64,000 nt of DNA from Vespula vulgaris (GCF_905475345.1 NC_066587.1:8609070-8673069), one strand, 5' to 3'; shown: positions 1 through 11,842, numbered from the stretch's first letter. Numbers and translations are program-made. The notes: a model not told the origin generated them from the letters alone.

Positions 1-1
1 C

Positions 2-260
2 AACGCCAGACACCACACATCATTGGTGACCCGTCAAAAATTGAGAGCTTGGTTGGGAAGTTTTGATGCATTCGCCGTATATAGTCCCGACCTTGCACCG
101 TCAGACTACCATTTGTCTGCTGGCTTTAAAAGAGATCTGTGAAAATCGCTTATCAGTTTTTCGATCAGACACGCACAAGTTCTACAATGACGGGATTATG
201 ATTTTACTTTAAAAATGGCGAAAAATGATCGATCAAAAAGGCACATACTTGATACTATGA
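2..260 (+). pseudogene. Mariner-family transposase, 3' fragment, decayed
   Basis: This is the C-terminal part of a Tc1/mariner-superfamily (mariner, DD34D type) transposase, the enzyme that cuts and pastes the transposon. Read on the plus strand, it opens with NARHHTSLVTRQKL, matching the region just after the second catalytic Asp, which lies off the window. It then shows ELGWEVLMHSPY in a shifted frame (45-80) and SPDLAPSDYHL back in the first frame (83-115). The Asp codon at 104-106 corresponds to the third catalytic residue. A C-terminal block FYNDGIMILL, stop, KWRKMIDQKGTYLIL follows at 180-257. Breaks seen: one extra base near 44, two extra bases near 81-82, stops at 140-142 and 210-212, and apparent loss of sequence between about 142 and 180. 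The 5' two-thirds is outside the window. The copy cannot encode an active enzyme. Family is confident; subfamily is not resolved. Confidence 0.93.
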
Positions 261-2152
261 TAAACTTTCTTTGATATATACAAAAAAATCTAATTTATTT
301 TTGCATCAAAATACAAAACACTTTTTTTCTCCGAATTAATATTTTATATAGTTTATGATGATCCTTTTTTCACGATATCATCATCTCGTAAAGTTTTTAC
401 TGGAATTATTCTCGCACTATCTCAAGTGGTCAAATATGTGATGATTTTTTTCTTTCCGTGGCAGAAGTAAAGGATTAGGGGTGTCTTATAGAATTTTGGT
501 CTTTCCATTGCATTTTGCAACTTATTCTTATTTGTTAAGATCGTTTCAATTAAATGATATTTTACTTCATGCAATTCTTGAGCTAAAGCTTGTATAATTG
601 TGATTCGTAAGAGTATATGATGTCCTCGAGCACAAGAATTTTATTCAACATTTTATAAAGGTTTAATAAGTGCGGATTTTAATTAATACTGAAAGATCCA
701 GTCCTTATCAATTTTTCAGTTATGAGAGAGTTCCGTAATAGTGCAGTATATCACAAATATATCCACTATTTGAATCTGCTATCGTGAAAACTCTGACACT
801 CTGTTTGATCAGTTTCTTTGGATTTTAAGTAATGAATGAAACTAGATCTTTGAACCTGATAATAAACTCATTCACTTGAATCTCTTCTTTCGGTGTAAAA
901 TAATATAAGAATCTTGAATTTATGTAATCGAGAAAGTAATTTACTAACTGCAAGTGAGTTCTTGGATTTGTATCTTGTGGTAGAATCGTTTTCAAATGAA
1001 GTATCCGATATTTCTAAATAAGAAGAAACGTAGCTTACTTTAATCAATATAGTTTAATACTGATTAATACGATTAATACAATTAATACTCTTGTAAATTT
1101 GCAAACGACATAATCCCCATATTTATCAATATTCCAAAAATTCTTAGTTAGTCGGATCATGTCAATTTCATCATATCGAATTAGACGATAGCGCGTTTCC
1201 TTAAAACTTTTTTAGCACAATTATTTGACTCGTACACTATTTCATTAATGAGTTCATCGGTGAGGTGCAACTTGAAAGAATCCATTGATTCTATTATATT
1301 TCATATTTACGAGTTTTTCGCCGAGCACACATTGTATTCTAGCTGGTATTTCTTCGGATTCTGTGAACGATAACTATTCTGAACTTTCTGCGATTTTACC
1401 GTAATATTTATCGCTTTCACAGTCACTGTTTATTATCCTGATTTTTCGCATTTTTACACAACTCGTACTTCAACGCTATCTTCATCGTAAAGCGTTTTAT
1501 GTATAGAAATAATTTCAACAAGGAAAAATCAAATTAATTTTCATTTGTATCAATTTCATTTTCAGAATCAATTTTTGTAATTATTTGAAACTTTCCAAAC
1601 GATACTTCTTCAATGATCCGACATGATCCAGAATTTTTTTAAATAATTAAATAATCCTGTCGTCATAGGGTGTATCATTTTATACTTGTTAAAAGAATAC
1701 ACAAAAAACTTAGGAACTTATATACATGACTCGATAATCCCTCATCGATATCAAACGAACAAGCGTTGTCACCTCTCACTCGCCATTCCAATTGCCATAT
1801 AAAACTAAGCGGCGACTGAGTTGTCTCTCGAGTGCAAAGTATTAAAACTAACTTACGCAAAACGTACATATAATCTCTCGAGTATATCCGCTCAACAAAA
1901 ACTATCGCAATGATCTGCTATTATATGCGCTACCGAGCAATTATACGCGCTCGGCAATTATTATTTTGATTTACTATTACATAAATATTTCTCTATAGTC
2001 TGCACTTTCAAATGAATTCATTAAAAACAAATTTATTTTCAAAGAAATATTTCTCTCTTTAAGAGTTTTGTTTTACCACGTGTATGATCACTGTATTTAC
2101 GAGTTTTTATGAACCGTCGTGAAGTTTTGAAGTCTAGTTCTGTAGTCTAAGG
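261..2152. other. AT-rich non-coding stretch, no gene seen
   Basis: This is AT-rich DNA downstream of the mariner fragment. The first 100 bases may include the 3' untranslated end of the transposon, but I could not place a terminal inverted repeat. A 9-bp unit gattaatac occurs three times at 1062-1088 (third copy with one change). There is no GA/CT microsatellite, no recognisable exon and no tRNA-like structure. Open frames are short and show no family resemblance. Confidence 0.7.
1062..1088. repeat. 9-bp tandem repeat, three units
   Basis: Units gattaatac, gattaatac and aattaatac lie head to tail. It is a small AT-rich tandem duplication with no evident function. Confidence 0.85.
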
Positions 2153-2379
2153 CAGGGGTGTGTAACTTCTTATCCGCCTCGGGCTGTACGAACCCCACCA
2201 TCAATCAATCCGACTCCATACTACTTAAAAGTTCACTAGTTGGCACTCCATGTTTAAAAACAAACGTCATTGAGCTCATGAGAGATACGGTGATGTCAAA
2301 TAGCGGGTATTGTCTTCTCTCACTTTCCAAAAATAGACGAGAGAACAAGAACCGCCAGTTGTTCTAAGGTCGCCCACTG
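2153..2379 (+). mobile_element. Possible hAT-type MITE
   Basis: The left end, CAGGGGTGTGTAACTTCTTA followed closely by a gggctg motif, resembles the ends of hAT-superfamily non-autonomous elements (CAGGGGTGnnnAACTT..., then a GGGCC-like block). The right end reads ccgccagttg and finishes cgcccactg, so both termini show CAG/CTG ends. The 7-mer tctaagg occurs immediately left of the CAG (2146-2152) and again at 2363-2369. It could be a target duplication if the element really ends at 2362, or a coincidence if it ends at 2379. The inverted match between the ends is weak and there is no clean 8-bp duplication at the outer CTG. Treat this as a candidate only. Confidence 0.3.
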
Positions 2380-3469
2380 ACAACTCTTTCAAAACAACTT
2401 TTTAACATAATATTGTCGTTGGATTGCGTAAAAATACGTTTATTATACTTACATTGTCGATAGTGAACGGAACCGCCGTTTTTGATCGTGGATCAAATCA
2501 TTTGTGTAATACTTATCTTAGGCTCTCACAGTACGATATCGGGTTAACTGCCGAAACCTAAACGATCTCATAATGCTTCCTTTGATAAGAATTTATATTC
2601 TACACAAAACAAGTGTCGATTGACACAGGCCTGCTCTTGGCAGATCCATGCGTGCAACAAACGCACATTCATTATATTCTTTGTAAAATATACTTGTGCT
2701 CTAACATGTTTTTTATTAAACGGTATAACTCTGAAACATTAGTTTTGAATATATTGTTTCGTAAATTTGAAATTTTAAATAAATTGCTTCGTTTAATATT
2801 GTATAATTTCTTATTTCTTTTTCTTTTGTATAAAATTTAAAGTTTTTATTCATAAATAAAAGTATATTCATAAATAATTCATAAAGTATACTCATAAATT
2901 ATTCATAAAGAAAAAATTAATTTTTATTCGTAAATAAAAGTATCGTTTTTAACCTGAATTAGTATTCGCTAAAATATCTTTTTCTGATAAGACATTGTTG
3001 ACATGAAACAGCTCGAATTTTCTTATATAGAAACCGTGCATGGTGATTTTTCAATTGCGGCAACTACAAAATTATATTACACTCTGTCCCAAGTATGAGG
3101 GAACAGTTGCCGGTAATATAAATCATGCGCATATTCCAACCTGTTGGCTCACACTGCTAATTTTTCAGTTGCTTTCATCTATTGATAGAGTAGAGTAAGA
3201 GAGTAGTTAAGCAACAGGCTTTTTAGAATACAAATCAAACAACATAAAGCACATGAGGCTTCTATGAAATCCATTGCATACTGGGAGCTGTATAACAACT
3301 ATTTAATCGTTCAGTACGTACATAAAGGAAGAGAAGAGCAACTTTTAATTGATCAAACTATTCAATCGCCCATCATAAAAGTAGCCAGCAGTACGAGACT
3401 GGCCTAAGGGTTAATCATAAGAGCATGGAACATACTCTAAGCGAAACTTATAATTATCGATATTAATAT
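2380..3469. other. AT-rich non-coding stretch with small tandem block
   Basis: No gene is recognised. It contains the AT-rich tandem block at 2843-2943 and a segment near 3080-3105 (actctgtcccaagtatgagg) that looks like a DNA-transposon end. No partner end was found, so it is not called as an element. The rest is unremarkable AT-rich sequence. Confidence 0.6.
2843..2943. repeat. AT-rich tandem and direct repeat block
   Basis: A 23-bp segment starting tttttattcataaataaa (2843-2865) recurs with one change at 2921-2943, 78 bp later. Between the two lie two imperfect copies of a roughly 23-bp unit built on attcataaataattcataaag. This is a small degenerate minisatellite with no coding content. 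Confidence 0.85.
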
Positions 3470-3682
3470 CTATGGAATTTGGCTTAAGGCTGATTGGATA
3501 GGATCGGCTTCGGGACAAAATCCGATCAACACTCGGAACTTAGATCTGGTGGATTTGGAACGGATGCTCGTTAGATGCTCAACACGCGTCTGCGGAGTGG
3601 GGACTTGATGAACATTTGGCCCAAGGATTAGAACCAAATCACCACTTTGGAAAAGCTCAAGTAAGCTGCGCTCAGCACGCAT
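3470..3682 (-). CDS. Unrecognised small ORF downstream of a TATA-like box
   Basis: This minus-strand ORF codes for 70 residues from the ATG at 3682-3680. The frame stays open about 20 codons upstream, and it ends at a stop near 3470. Around residues 9-22 it reads LELFQSGDLVLILG, faintly like the C-terminal GDLVL segment of retroelement integrases, but too short to assign. It differs from most open frames here in containing no microsatellite. On the same strand, TATATAAA (3755-3748) and a TCAG-type initiator near 3729 lie at core-promoter spacing upstream. No polyadenylation signal was seen downstream. It could be a retroelement remnant, a small gene or chance. I assign no function. Confidence 0.17.
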   Translation of the reverse strand: MRAERSLLELFQSGDLVLILGPNVHQVPTPQTRVEHLTSIRSKSTRSKFRVLIGFCPEADPIQSALSQIP

Positions 3683-3747
3683 AGCCCGAAGGATATGGTT
3701 TCGATCGGGATTGGAAGTAGGAGGTGCTGATCGAGTTCGGTTCGCAG

Positions 3748-3755
3748 TTTATATA
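3748..3755 (-). promoter_or_regulatory. TATA-like box for the minus-strand ORF
   Basis: On the minus strand the sequence is TATATAAA. A TCAG core lies about 26 bases downstream (near 3729), the spacing usual between a TATA box and an arthropod initiator. It sits 66 bases before the ATG at 3682. The motif is common in AT-rich DNA, so it is weak evidence alone. Confidence 0.25.
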
Positions 3756-4733
3756 CACTATCGACTCCTAGTTATAGATATTGTGTGGACAAGGACGAAG
3801 TATTATCATCTTCTTGTCAATTTCACAGAACTATTCATTGAATGACATAATCGTTGTTACAGTTAATACTTTGTTTTGGTATACACTTTGTTTTGGCTAC
3901 GAATACCTCCGGTCTCGACGGTAACGCGATGCTCCCAATACGTCGCACTGTATATAAACATCAGATGGCAAAGATGCCATACAGACTTGGAAGAGTTGAT
4001 TTCCTTCGTTAAACTTGTATCCATAGCGCCGAAGTTTAACACACATCGACTCTAGCGCTATAATTTGCGTTTTACTTCATCGAACATTTCCATTAATGGC
4101 ACTTTTATACACCGGACGACTCTGAGTTAGGAATTGGAAAATTGCTTTAACCGTTTAAGATCGCTATTAAAAGCAAAAGTCCGATATAAAAAAACTTTTT
4201 ATTACCAGCAAAATTGATATTTAAAACTACGACTGTACTGGTATGTACCAATGGTATATATCGTCCAGTGAGCTTTCTCCGTTTGAACCACCGGTACAAT
4301 ATCGGCGTTAACCTGTTAATGAATAAACATTAAGAACACGCCTTTCGTGTCACGCAATTCTGGTTGCATGCTCATAGTATTTTCCATTACTATTCGTAAG
4401 AAATTCAACCAACCGAAAACTTAAATGACATCCCAAAAAACTAAAGACATCCCAACTTGGGCGAATAATCGAAATTCTTAAAAAGATATAATCTTGACGA
4501 TCACAGTTCACGAAAGACATTCCGCACGAAAGTCCATTACGATCCTATTATAAATTTGTCCAATTTCTCGACTTCGTGACTATAATCATTTGACGACGAC
4601 GAAGATTGAGCCAAAAACTTGAAACTTTCGGTTCATCGATTCGATTCCATCGCGTTGAAAAATCAAAATTCGAATGAATTTTTCTTAGAAAAAGAACTTT
4701 CAAATATCTTACGCAAGATGACTCCTCTCTCTG
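3756..4733. other. AT-rich non-coding stretch before the GA/CT domain
   Basis: No gene is recognised. It has a direct repeat of actttgttttgg (3868-3879 and 3885-3896), a TATATAAA on the plus strand at 3951-3958, and a perfect short inverted repeat ATGGCA-AAGA-TGCCAT near 3965-3980. It ends where the first CT microsatellite begins. Confidence 0.6.
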
Positions 4734-4734
4734 T

Positions 4735-4752
4735 CTCTCTCTCTCTCTCTCT
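4735..4752 (+). repeat. (CT)n microsatellite, first of the GA/CT domain
   Basis: A perfect CT run of about 18 nt inside a 35-nt pyrimidine stretch. It marks the left edge of the microsatellite-dense domain. Confidence 0.95.
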
Positions 4753-6623
4753 TTCTCTGCCGGTATCTAGCACTTTCTCTAGATCGTTTTGCATAATCGT
4801 GAGATAATTTGCACGCTTTATCATCCGTTCCTACCTCCTAATGTCTGAGAAAGTTTCGGTACGTCTGGAACGCAAAGAGGGTAGCGACAATACCACGTTA
4901 ATGACGCCATGAAAGAACTATGATTAAGAGCAGTAAACCGCTTTGCAAATTGCCGAATGTTCTCGTGAATAGTATATATCAAGGGGATAGAAGAACCTGC
5001 GTATTGATTGTGAGCGAGTTCATTTTAGGTGACGAAGATGATAAAGAAAGACGGTAAAAGGTACTATTATTTTCTTAACATTTTCTTTCTAACATTTTCC
5101 TTTCTTTCCAAGAAAATAATATGGATCGAAAGGAAATTCGGAAGGCTTCAAGTCTGATCTACGGGGATGAATAGGCCAACTATAGAAACGACATTCGCGG
5201 TACTTCGCTTTATTGCTAATAGGATGTTGCCCGGTTAATTCCCAGCAGAGCGAACGGCTGACTCAGGCCGCGCGGGAAGTGCGTAAAGTTTCGAAGGGTG
5301 GATAGGTGGAAAGGAGAACAGATAGAGGGGAGACACTAAAATTTTACTGCCGAAGGCGGCTCGATGAATTTGCATGGAAATGCGCAAAGCGAGAGACACA
5401 GAGAGAAAGAGAGAACCATCGAAGAGGGACTTGGTGAGAAATATAACTCGGTTACGTCTAATGAGCACCGAAGAGAAAGAGAGAGAAAGTGAGAGAGTGA
5501 AAGAGAGAGAGAGAGAGAGAGAGAGAGACTTTGACATAGAGGAAAGGGCGAACGACGTCAGAGTTTCCTTCGAATTGTCTCACGAATATCACAAATTCCC
5601 TATCCCATCCAAACAAACTGAAAGTTGTTATTTCGGGACTATTTAGGTAATCGTAAAAAGTAAAAATCAGCGAACTACGGACTGACGATCTATTATACCC
5701 GTTACAGTCCAATAACTCTTTCCCATCTTTAATTCTTTATTTTATATTCATTCGTTCGTTCTTTATTAACTTCTCTTGTCTATTCTTACTTTTCTTCATT
5801 AAATCCTTGATTATATAGATTTCTTATAATAAAAGAATTGAAAATTAATCTATTATAAAATTTTCTTTCTTCCTTGGATTTGTCCTTACTTCTATCTAAG
5901 ACTACCAGAAACCGTATTAACAATGTATAAACGTTTGACGATCGATAGAAACACGCCAAACACTAGGAACGTTAAAATTACAATAAATTTTTCTTTACAA
6001 TTTGAAGTCTTAAGTATTTTCCAATCTCTATTTAACCATATAACGACAAGCGTACCGTCACGTGATAGATCAATATTGAAGTATTCATAAAGTACGTAGA
6101 AAGAGATGTGTGATAGTAATAGAATATCGAATTAGTATAAAGATCTTCGAACAACGAATCCATGTCTTTCGCAATTTATCTTTGAATTTCTTTTCGAAGG
6201 GTTCGCTAAAGAAGAAATTAAAAGATAGATAGAGATAAATGAGAAAGAGAGAAAGAGAGAAAGAACATTTTTCCTCAAGTATGGCTTACAGAAAGATATA
6301 CGAAGCGGCAGGAGAACTCGTTTAAATGATGAAATTACCGAATTCGTGTATAAGCTCGCTCGTAAGCTTCTTACAGGAGTTAACTAACCTCATAAAATTA
6401 GCAGGTAGGTGTAAACTTCCTTCTCTTCCTGCCCAGTAACAGCAGCAGCCCTCAAAACTCGGTACAGCCCCTTTCTTGCCTCTCGTCTCTTCTCTTTCTT
6501 TACCTTGCTCTTCCTTACTTCCTTCCTACCTACCTTCCTTCCTTCTACTCTTCTCCTTTCACGTCAGTTTCCGTCGCCTCGTAAAACCAAGTCAAGACAA
6601 TGCAAACGTTGCTGACTACCCCC

Positions 6624-6626
<3 letters not shown>
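4753..6626. other. Non-coding, purine-rich patches
   Basis: No gene is recognised. Contents include a GA-rich block at 5371-5528 with a perfect GA tract at its end, AT-rich linkers, and an imperfect pyrimidine tract of ttcc/tacc units at about 6509-6556. Open frames on both strands here consist mostly of Arg/Glu or Ser/Leu read from the repeats. Confidence 0.65.
5502..5528 (+). repeat. (GA)n microsatellite
   Basis: 27 nt of perfect GA/AG alternation, preceded by about 35 nt of interrupted GA sequence. Confidence 0.97.

Positions 6627-6691
<65 letters not shown>
6627..6691 (+). repeat. (GA)n microsatellite, 65 nt
   Basis: A perfect GA run of 32 units followed by gggaggg. It is among the longest tracts in the window and long enough to be polymorphic. 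Confidence 0.98.
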
Positions 6692-6697
<6 letters not shown>

Positions 6698-9468
6698 AGT
6701 TAAACCCCTTTCGTAGCACATTCACGAACTCTCGTATAATCTTTACTGCGGTTTGCTTTCCTTCTAAAATCTTACGAAGAAGACAGAAAGAGTAGAAGAG
6801 AAAGCTAGAATTTCTACTCGAAAGTTCAACTCTTGCAAGAAAACAACGGTTGAATGCATTTATTCTGGATAATAATGAGTATGAGGTCGAAACTTCCGGA
6901 CGATTATTCAACAAACATTATGAAAATGTAATACAAATTATTTACCATTCTTCGTAATAAGTATCATATCAGACGTTCTCTTCTTTCTTTAATGTTTTTT
7001 TTTTTTTTTTTTTTGATACCTTAGTCATAATCGTTTTAGAAAAGTACAAGTCGTGCAAGACCGAAGAAAAAAAATGCCAGCAACAAAATTTAACTGGTTC
7101 ATTCGTACATATATTGACTAATCTCTCTTTCTTGGTCTCTTTTCCTCACCTTAACCAATAATTGGTCCAGTTCGTTCACCGCATTAAGTCATCACTTCTA
7201 AGAACCAAAGCTGTTCCGCATAAATTAAGTAAACTACATAGTTAAATGCAAAGCAAGTCTTACAAATGAAAAAGGGGTGTGGTAGAGAAGACGACGAGTG
7301 ACAAAACAGAGATAGAGATAAAGATTGAGATAAAGAGCCTAAAAAAAAGATAAGAAAGAAAGGGAAAGAGAAAGAGAAGGGGAGAAAGGGAAACTTCATC
7401 CCGGTAACTGTTTGTTCTAAATATGCATGGGACGCGTCTAAAGGACCTATACATGCTCTACGTGATCCTCCGCTTTCCCTGGAAATTGAGTCACGTATTT
7501 CGATGAGTACCTGAAACAGCCGGAAATTTCCTATGGCTCTCTCTCCCTCTCTTTATTTCTATCTCTCTCATTCTTTTACCTCGATGGAGGATTTACGAAT
7601 ACAACGACAAAGAAAATCTCTGTCATTCTATGAGATCCGACGTTGTAGGATCGTACTGGTCTAGTGCTAAATAAATATCAATCAACTGGAGCAAACTCTC
7701 CTGAAAGGGATTCCTAATACTCCTACTATCTCGATATCTTCTTGATACATCATGATACGAAACGTTCATAATTATTAATTTTGAAGAAATAATGAAAAAG
7801 ATTATTGCTATACTTATTCTTGTGATATACTTGTTATTTTTATCCTTCTCCTAAGTTATTACGATTTAAATGGATAGCACGAATAGAAAGAATGAAAGGA
7901 AAAAAAGAAGGTTTACAAAGGTGTGGGTAATGAAATTAATTGGCGGGATGCCGGAGAAGGTGGCACGGCGTTCCTTAAATGGATACCTATCTGCATTTTA
8001 AATTCCGCGCGCGAACTGAGAGAGAAAGGAACACCATAGCGAATGCGAAAACGATGCGAAGGGCTTCGGGCAAGGTATTCCCTTCGAGAACCCCTTTTCT
8101 CACGCTACAACATTTATTTCGTATTTTACAAAATTATGCACGAAAGAAAAGTCGCATTAATAATTATAAAAATAAATATTCAAAAGAGAGTTCTCGTTCG
8201 TCGGAAAGTTAAGTAGCATTGATCAATTTAACGAAAGATTTTCGTATCTAAAAAAAAAAAAAATCTCATTCGTTGTTCGTCAAAGTATCACACAGATTTT
8301 CAATTAGGATTAGTCATGCGAGGAAGTTAAAAAAAGAAATTTTTTGGAAAAATCGAAACATCGTCCTTAAGGATTCACAAAAATTAACCGTCAAAACAAG
8401 AGTCTTGCTTCTAAGCCACGCCTTGCCATTGTTAACACAATGTCATGCTGGATAATGCATAATGCGCACCTTTTCGCTGACGCATTAATGAAACGCCGCA
8501 CAATGGTATTCGCGCGTTAGTAAACGTACACGTAGACTAAGAAGAAGAATTCACGTTCGTACGGTGTATGCAACGAAAGGAACGACGACGTGCCATTTGC
8601 TACTTTTTTTTTTGCGACCATTAAGAAGTTTCTTGCTCTTTGGCTACGTTCTTCGCCCTCGAGGAACGAACTTTCAGAGAAAGACTTTCTTTTTCCTGAA
8701 CGAGATCAAATTCTTTCGAGATCTTTAATCTTTCTTTATTTTCCTTTCTCTCGTTCTTTTTTTTTTTCGTCAAGAGACCTGAAATTCAGAAGATTCGCTA
8801 TTCTCGTCCGACTATTATTGTCCATTGTCCTCGAGACGTTTCTTTTTAAATTTCGCGCGTAGGTTTTTCAACACGTAGAAGGGCGATGACGACGCGATGA
8901 CAATGAAGTAATTAAACCCGAAGAAAAGAAGGTAAAAAGGAAAAAAAAAGAAAAGGAAAGAAAAGAAAAGAGCCTTGAACGACGATATCATAAAAGAAAA
9001 GAATCTTATTAAATGTAGATCGTAAAGTACACAGAGAGAAGAGAGACAGGTAAACGCAACTGCTATAAAAAGATAATCTGGTCTTGAAAAGAAATCGAAT
9101 CGTCGATTCAATAATTTCTGTCATTTCAATTTTGTTCTCTTTTCAAAGGATTTTACGTTTAATAAACGCGCGATAATTCGAAAACACTTTGCAAGGGAGT
9201 GACAATTAAAACGGTCTTCGAAAAATCATCCAAAATGATAGTCAATCTCCGGCATTAAGGACAAGTCCGGTTTCAACGTCTACTCTCATTTTCCGTTTCA
9301 ATTGAGAAACAAAACTGATATTCAATTTCCTCCGAGTAGTAGAGTTTGCGAGAGAGCTCGGTCGATGCACCGAGGACTTTGACGAACGTTTCCGTGATAC
9401 AACGAGGAGCCAAATACAGTGCTGTTTCTCTCTCTCTCCCTTGCTGGTGGGTGTCAAGGGAAATCCGG
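6692..9468. other. Non-coding, homopolymers and purine-skewed patches
   Basis: No gene is recognised. It holds a T20 run (6995-7014), a purine-rich stretch at 7277-7390, an A14 run (8250-8263) and an A/G-rich stretch at 8930-8990. Open frames are short and rich in Phe/Ser/Leu, as expected from pyrimidine-skewed DNA. Confidence 0.65.
6995..7014 (+). repeat. Poly-T tract, 20 nt
   Basis: Twenty consecutive T, read as poly-A on the minus strand. It could be the tail of an old retroposed sequence, but no retroposon body was recognised beside it. Confidence 0.95.
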
Positions 9469-9470
9469 AA

Positions 9471-9487
9471 GAGAGAGAGAGAGAGAG
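9471..9487 (+). repeat. (GA)n microsatellite, short
   Basis: 17 nt of perfect GA followed by ggagagag. It is flanked by CT-rich sequence at 9427-9440, so opposite-sense pyrimidine and purine tracts lie about 40 bp apart. Confidence 0.93.
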
Positions 9488-10044
9488 GGAGAGAGTCGAC
9501 GAACGACGTGACAGTATCTCGCGACGCCGACGCCGGCCGTCGTAGTCCCTTAGAGCCAAGCCAAACTGTCGAGTCGCTTATTGTATATGGAACGAGCCGA
9601 TAGAAACGTTGCCACGAAACTTCCTGACAGCGATAACGCGCCTACGCCATCTCTCTCTCGCTCTCTCGCATGTACACATTTCGTTCGCTAGACGAGACTG
9701 TCTGTAAGCGAGTTCTTCCGTTTCCTCTTGTCGAAGAGAAACGGAACTAAACAGTGGAAGGCGTAAAATTTTGTCAAAGAAGTCTATATACATAAATGCT
9801 ACGTACGCTATTAACCGTACAATAGATTTAATAATTACTTCGAACTCATTATAGCAATAAATCGCTAAATGAAAATGTCGTTAAAGAAATGGTTAAAGAA
9901 GGGTAGAATTATATTCCCAAGAGAGAACGTTGGTGCAATCCGATCGATGATAAGACCGTATTGTCGGAAATGATCTGGAGGGACACGATAATCACCGGTG
10001 AGAACGTCTCGAGCAAAAACAAAAGGCTCTTCTGGCCCTTCCTC

Positions 10045-10105
10045 CGGCCAGGTCGGACCAGGCGGGCCGGGCCGGGCCAAGCCGAGTAGAGCCGGACCGG
10101 AGAGC
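10045..10105 (+). repeat. GC-rich patch with ggccg repeats
   Basis: A run of overlapping gggcc units (ggcgggccgggccgggcc) followed by agccgagtagagccggaccgg. It is strikingly GC-rich against AT-rich surroundings. Three GGG runs plus a GG run give only weak quadruplex potential. No coding function is recognised. Confidence 0.8.
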
Positions 10106-10650
10106 AATGAGAGAGTAATAGAGAGGAAAAGAGAAAGAAAAAGAGAGGAGATATGCCAAAATGCAAGCGGACGCGTATTTCCTGTCACGCTCACGGCGAA
10201 ATGTCTCGACGACGGACGGCGGAAGAATCGCAGAAAAGCCAGCGTCACGGCTGTTTCGTGTCGCAGAACAATGCGGTCTGGAACGCAGACACCGTGACGC
10301 CAAAAACGCATTGCGTTTCGTGGTTCTTCTCCCCGTCTCTTACTCTTCTCCTAGCACCCGCCATTAATCATGGTCCTTCCACCACCAATCGTTTTTTTCT
10401 CTTTCTCTTTCTCTTTCTTTGGGAAACATCAATGAACGTTCCAGATAGCACAAAGAGGACTGCTGATATTAATTTCATTTAGAAAAGAACCATCCTAAAG
10501 ATAACTTTGTACTCGAAACAATAAGAGTTTCATGATGAATCAAAGAGGAACAACACGTGAAGATAAAAAGGAAAAAAATTGTTTTGTTTATTTGTTTCAA
10601 GATTCAAGCATACGTTGCTCTATCTCTCTTGCTCTCTTTTTATATTATCA

Positions 10651-10654
<4 letters not shown>

Positions 10655-10683
<29 letters not shown>
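10655..10683 (+). repeat. (CT)n microsatellite, 29 nt
   Basis: Perfect TC alternation ending at a G. Confidence 0.97.
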
Positions 10684-10688
<5 letters not shown>

Positions 10689-11119
10689 GCTTTGGTTTTA
10701 ACAACGTTGCTTCTCACAGCACTTCTCCTTTGTGCTCTCTACGAGAGAACGTAAAGTAATTATTAATATCTCTTTTTGCCGCTTGGCTTTGACGTAATTT
10801 CACGTATTTCATGCAATATTCGAGGTCTGGAGGTCCATGCTGAGAGATGGACGGCGGATGATGAGAGGATATGTACTCACTATACTCGCTATCCTTCTTT
10901 CTCTTTCTCTCTCTCCCTCTCCCTCTCATTCATTCTCTTCCTCTTTCGTTCGAGTTAAAAAACGTGCAAGGGTTGCATGAAACCTCTTCTTGCGCATCAG
11001 AGAGACCAAGTGAATATGAGAGAGAGAGAAAGAGAAGAGTCTCATGCGTTTGACAAGATAGCACAGCAAAGGCGTACACACACGTGCGCATATATAGTAT
11101 CTATGGAACCTGGTAGCTC

Positions 11120-11139
11120 AAAAAAAAAAAAAAAAAAAA
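11120..11139 (+). repeat. Poly-A tract, 20 nt
   Basis: Twenty A, followed directly by gcttcaagcttt. No retroposon body or target-site duplication was recognised beside it. Confidence 0.95.
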
Positions 11140-11715
11140 GCTTCAAGCTTTCCACGTACGGCACGTCAATTAAAATTTTTTTTTCGTGTACACGCATCGC
11201 CTTGTCTGAAAGGATACGCCAACATTGCTTTGCTTGCTCTCCCTCTTCTCTTTCCTTCATCTTAAAAAAGATCGATGAAAGGTCGTCGGGATTAAAGTTA
11301 AAAAGGCAGTAAATTTCGTTGGACGAAAGAAAAAAGAAAAGAGAAGCTTTTCTCTTTTTCCTTTCCTTTTTTTTTTCTTTTCTTTTTTTTTACAAATAAC
11401 TCTCGTTCCAAGCTGTTTGCGACAGATAAAGGTTTTCGTGCATCAAGTATTGAAATCCGAGTGTACGTATCAGGAAACGAAAATAAAAAAAACGGAGATA
11501 GAGATAAAAGGGAGATGTATGAAAGGGAAAGGACTAAATGAACTTTAAATAAAAAAAAGAGAATAAAAAAAAATAAAAATAAAACAGAAAAGAAATGAAA
11601 AAGAATGGAAGACGTTAATCCGAACGAGGAGAGCATGTATAACATTTCGTTCTGTTTGGTTTTTTGGTACTTGCCCGCAGGCTGATAAAACTCGTCCGTG
11701 TCTCGTCTCGCTTGC

Positions 11716-11719
<4 letters not shown>

Positions 11720-11746
<27 letters not shown>
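11720..11746 (+). repeat. (GA)n microsatellite, 27 nt
   Basis: Perfect AG alternation between a run of A and ataaatac. Confidence 0.97.
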
Positions 11747-11842
11747 ATAAATACGAAAGAAAGCAAGACGAGAGGGGGAGAGAAAACAGCGTTGGCTCTC
11801 TCGACAAATGTACGAGAGAAAAAGAAATAGAAGAGAGAGAAA

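Noticed and set aside
3080..3106. Transposon-end-like actctgtcccaagtatgagg
   Set aside because: No matching inverted end or target duplication was found in the neighbourhood.
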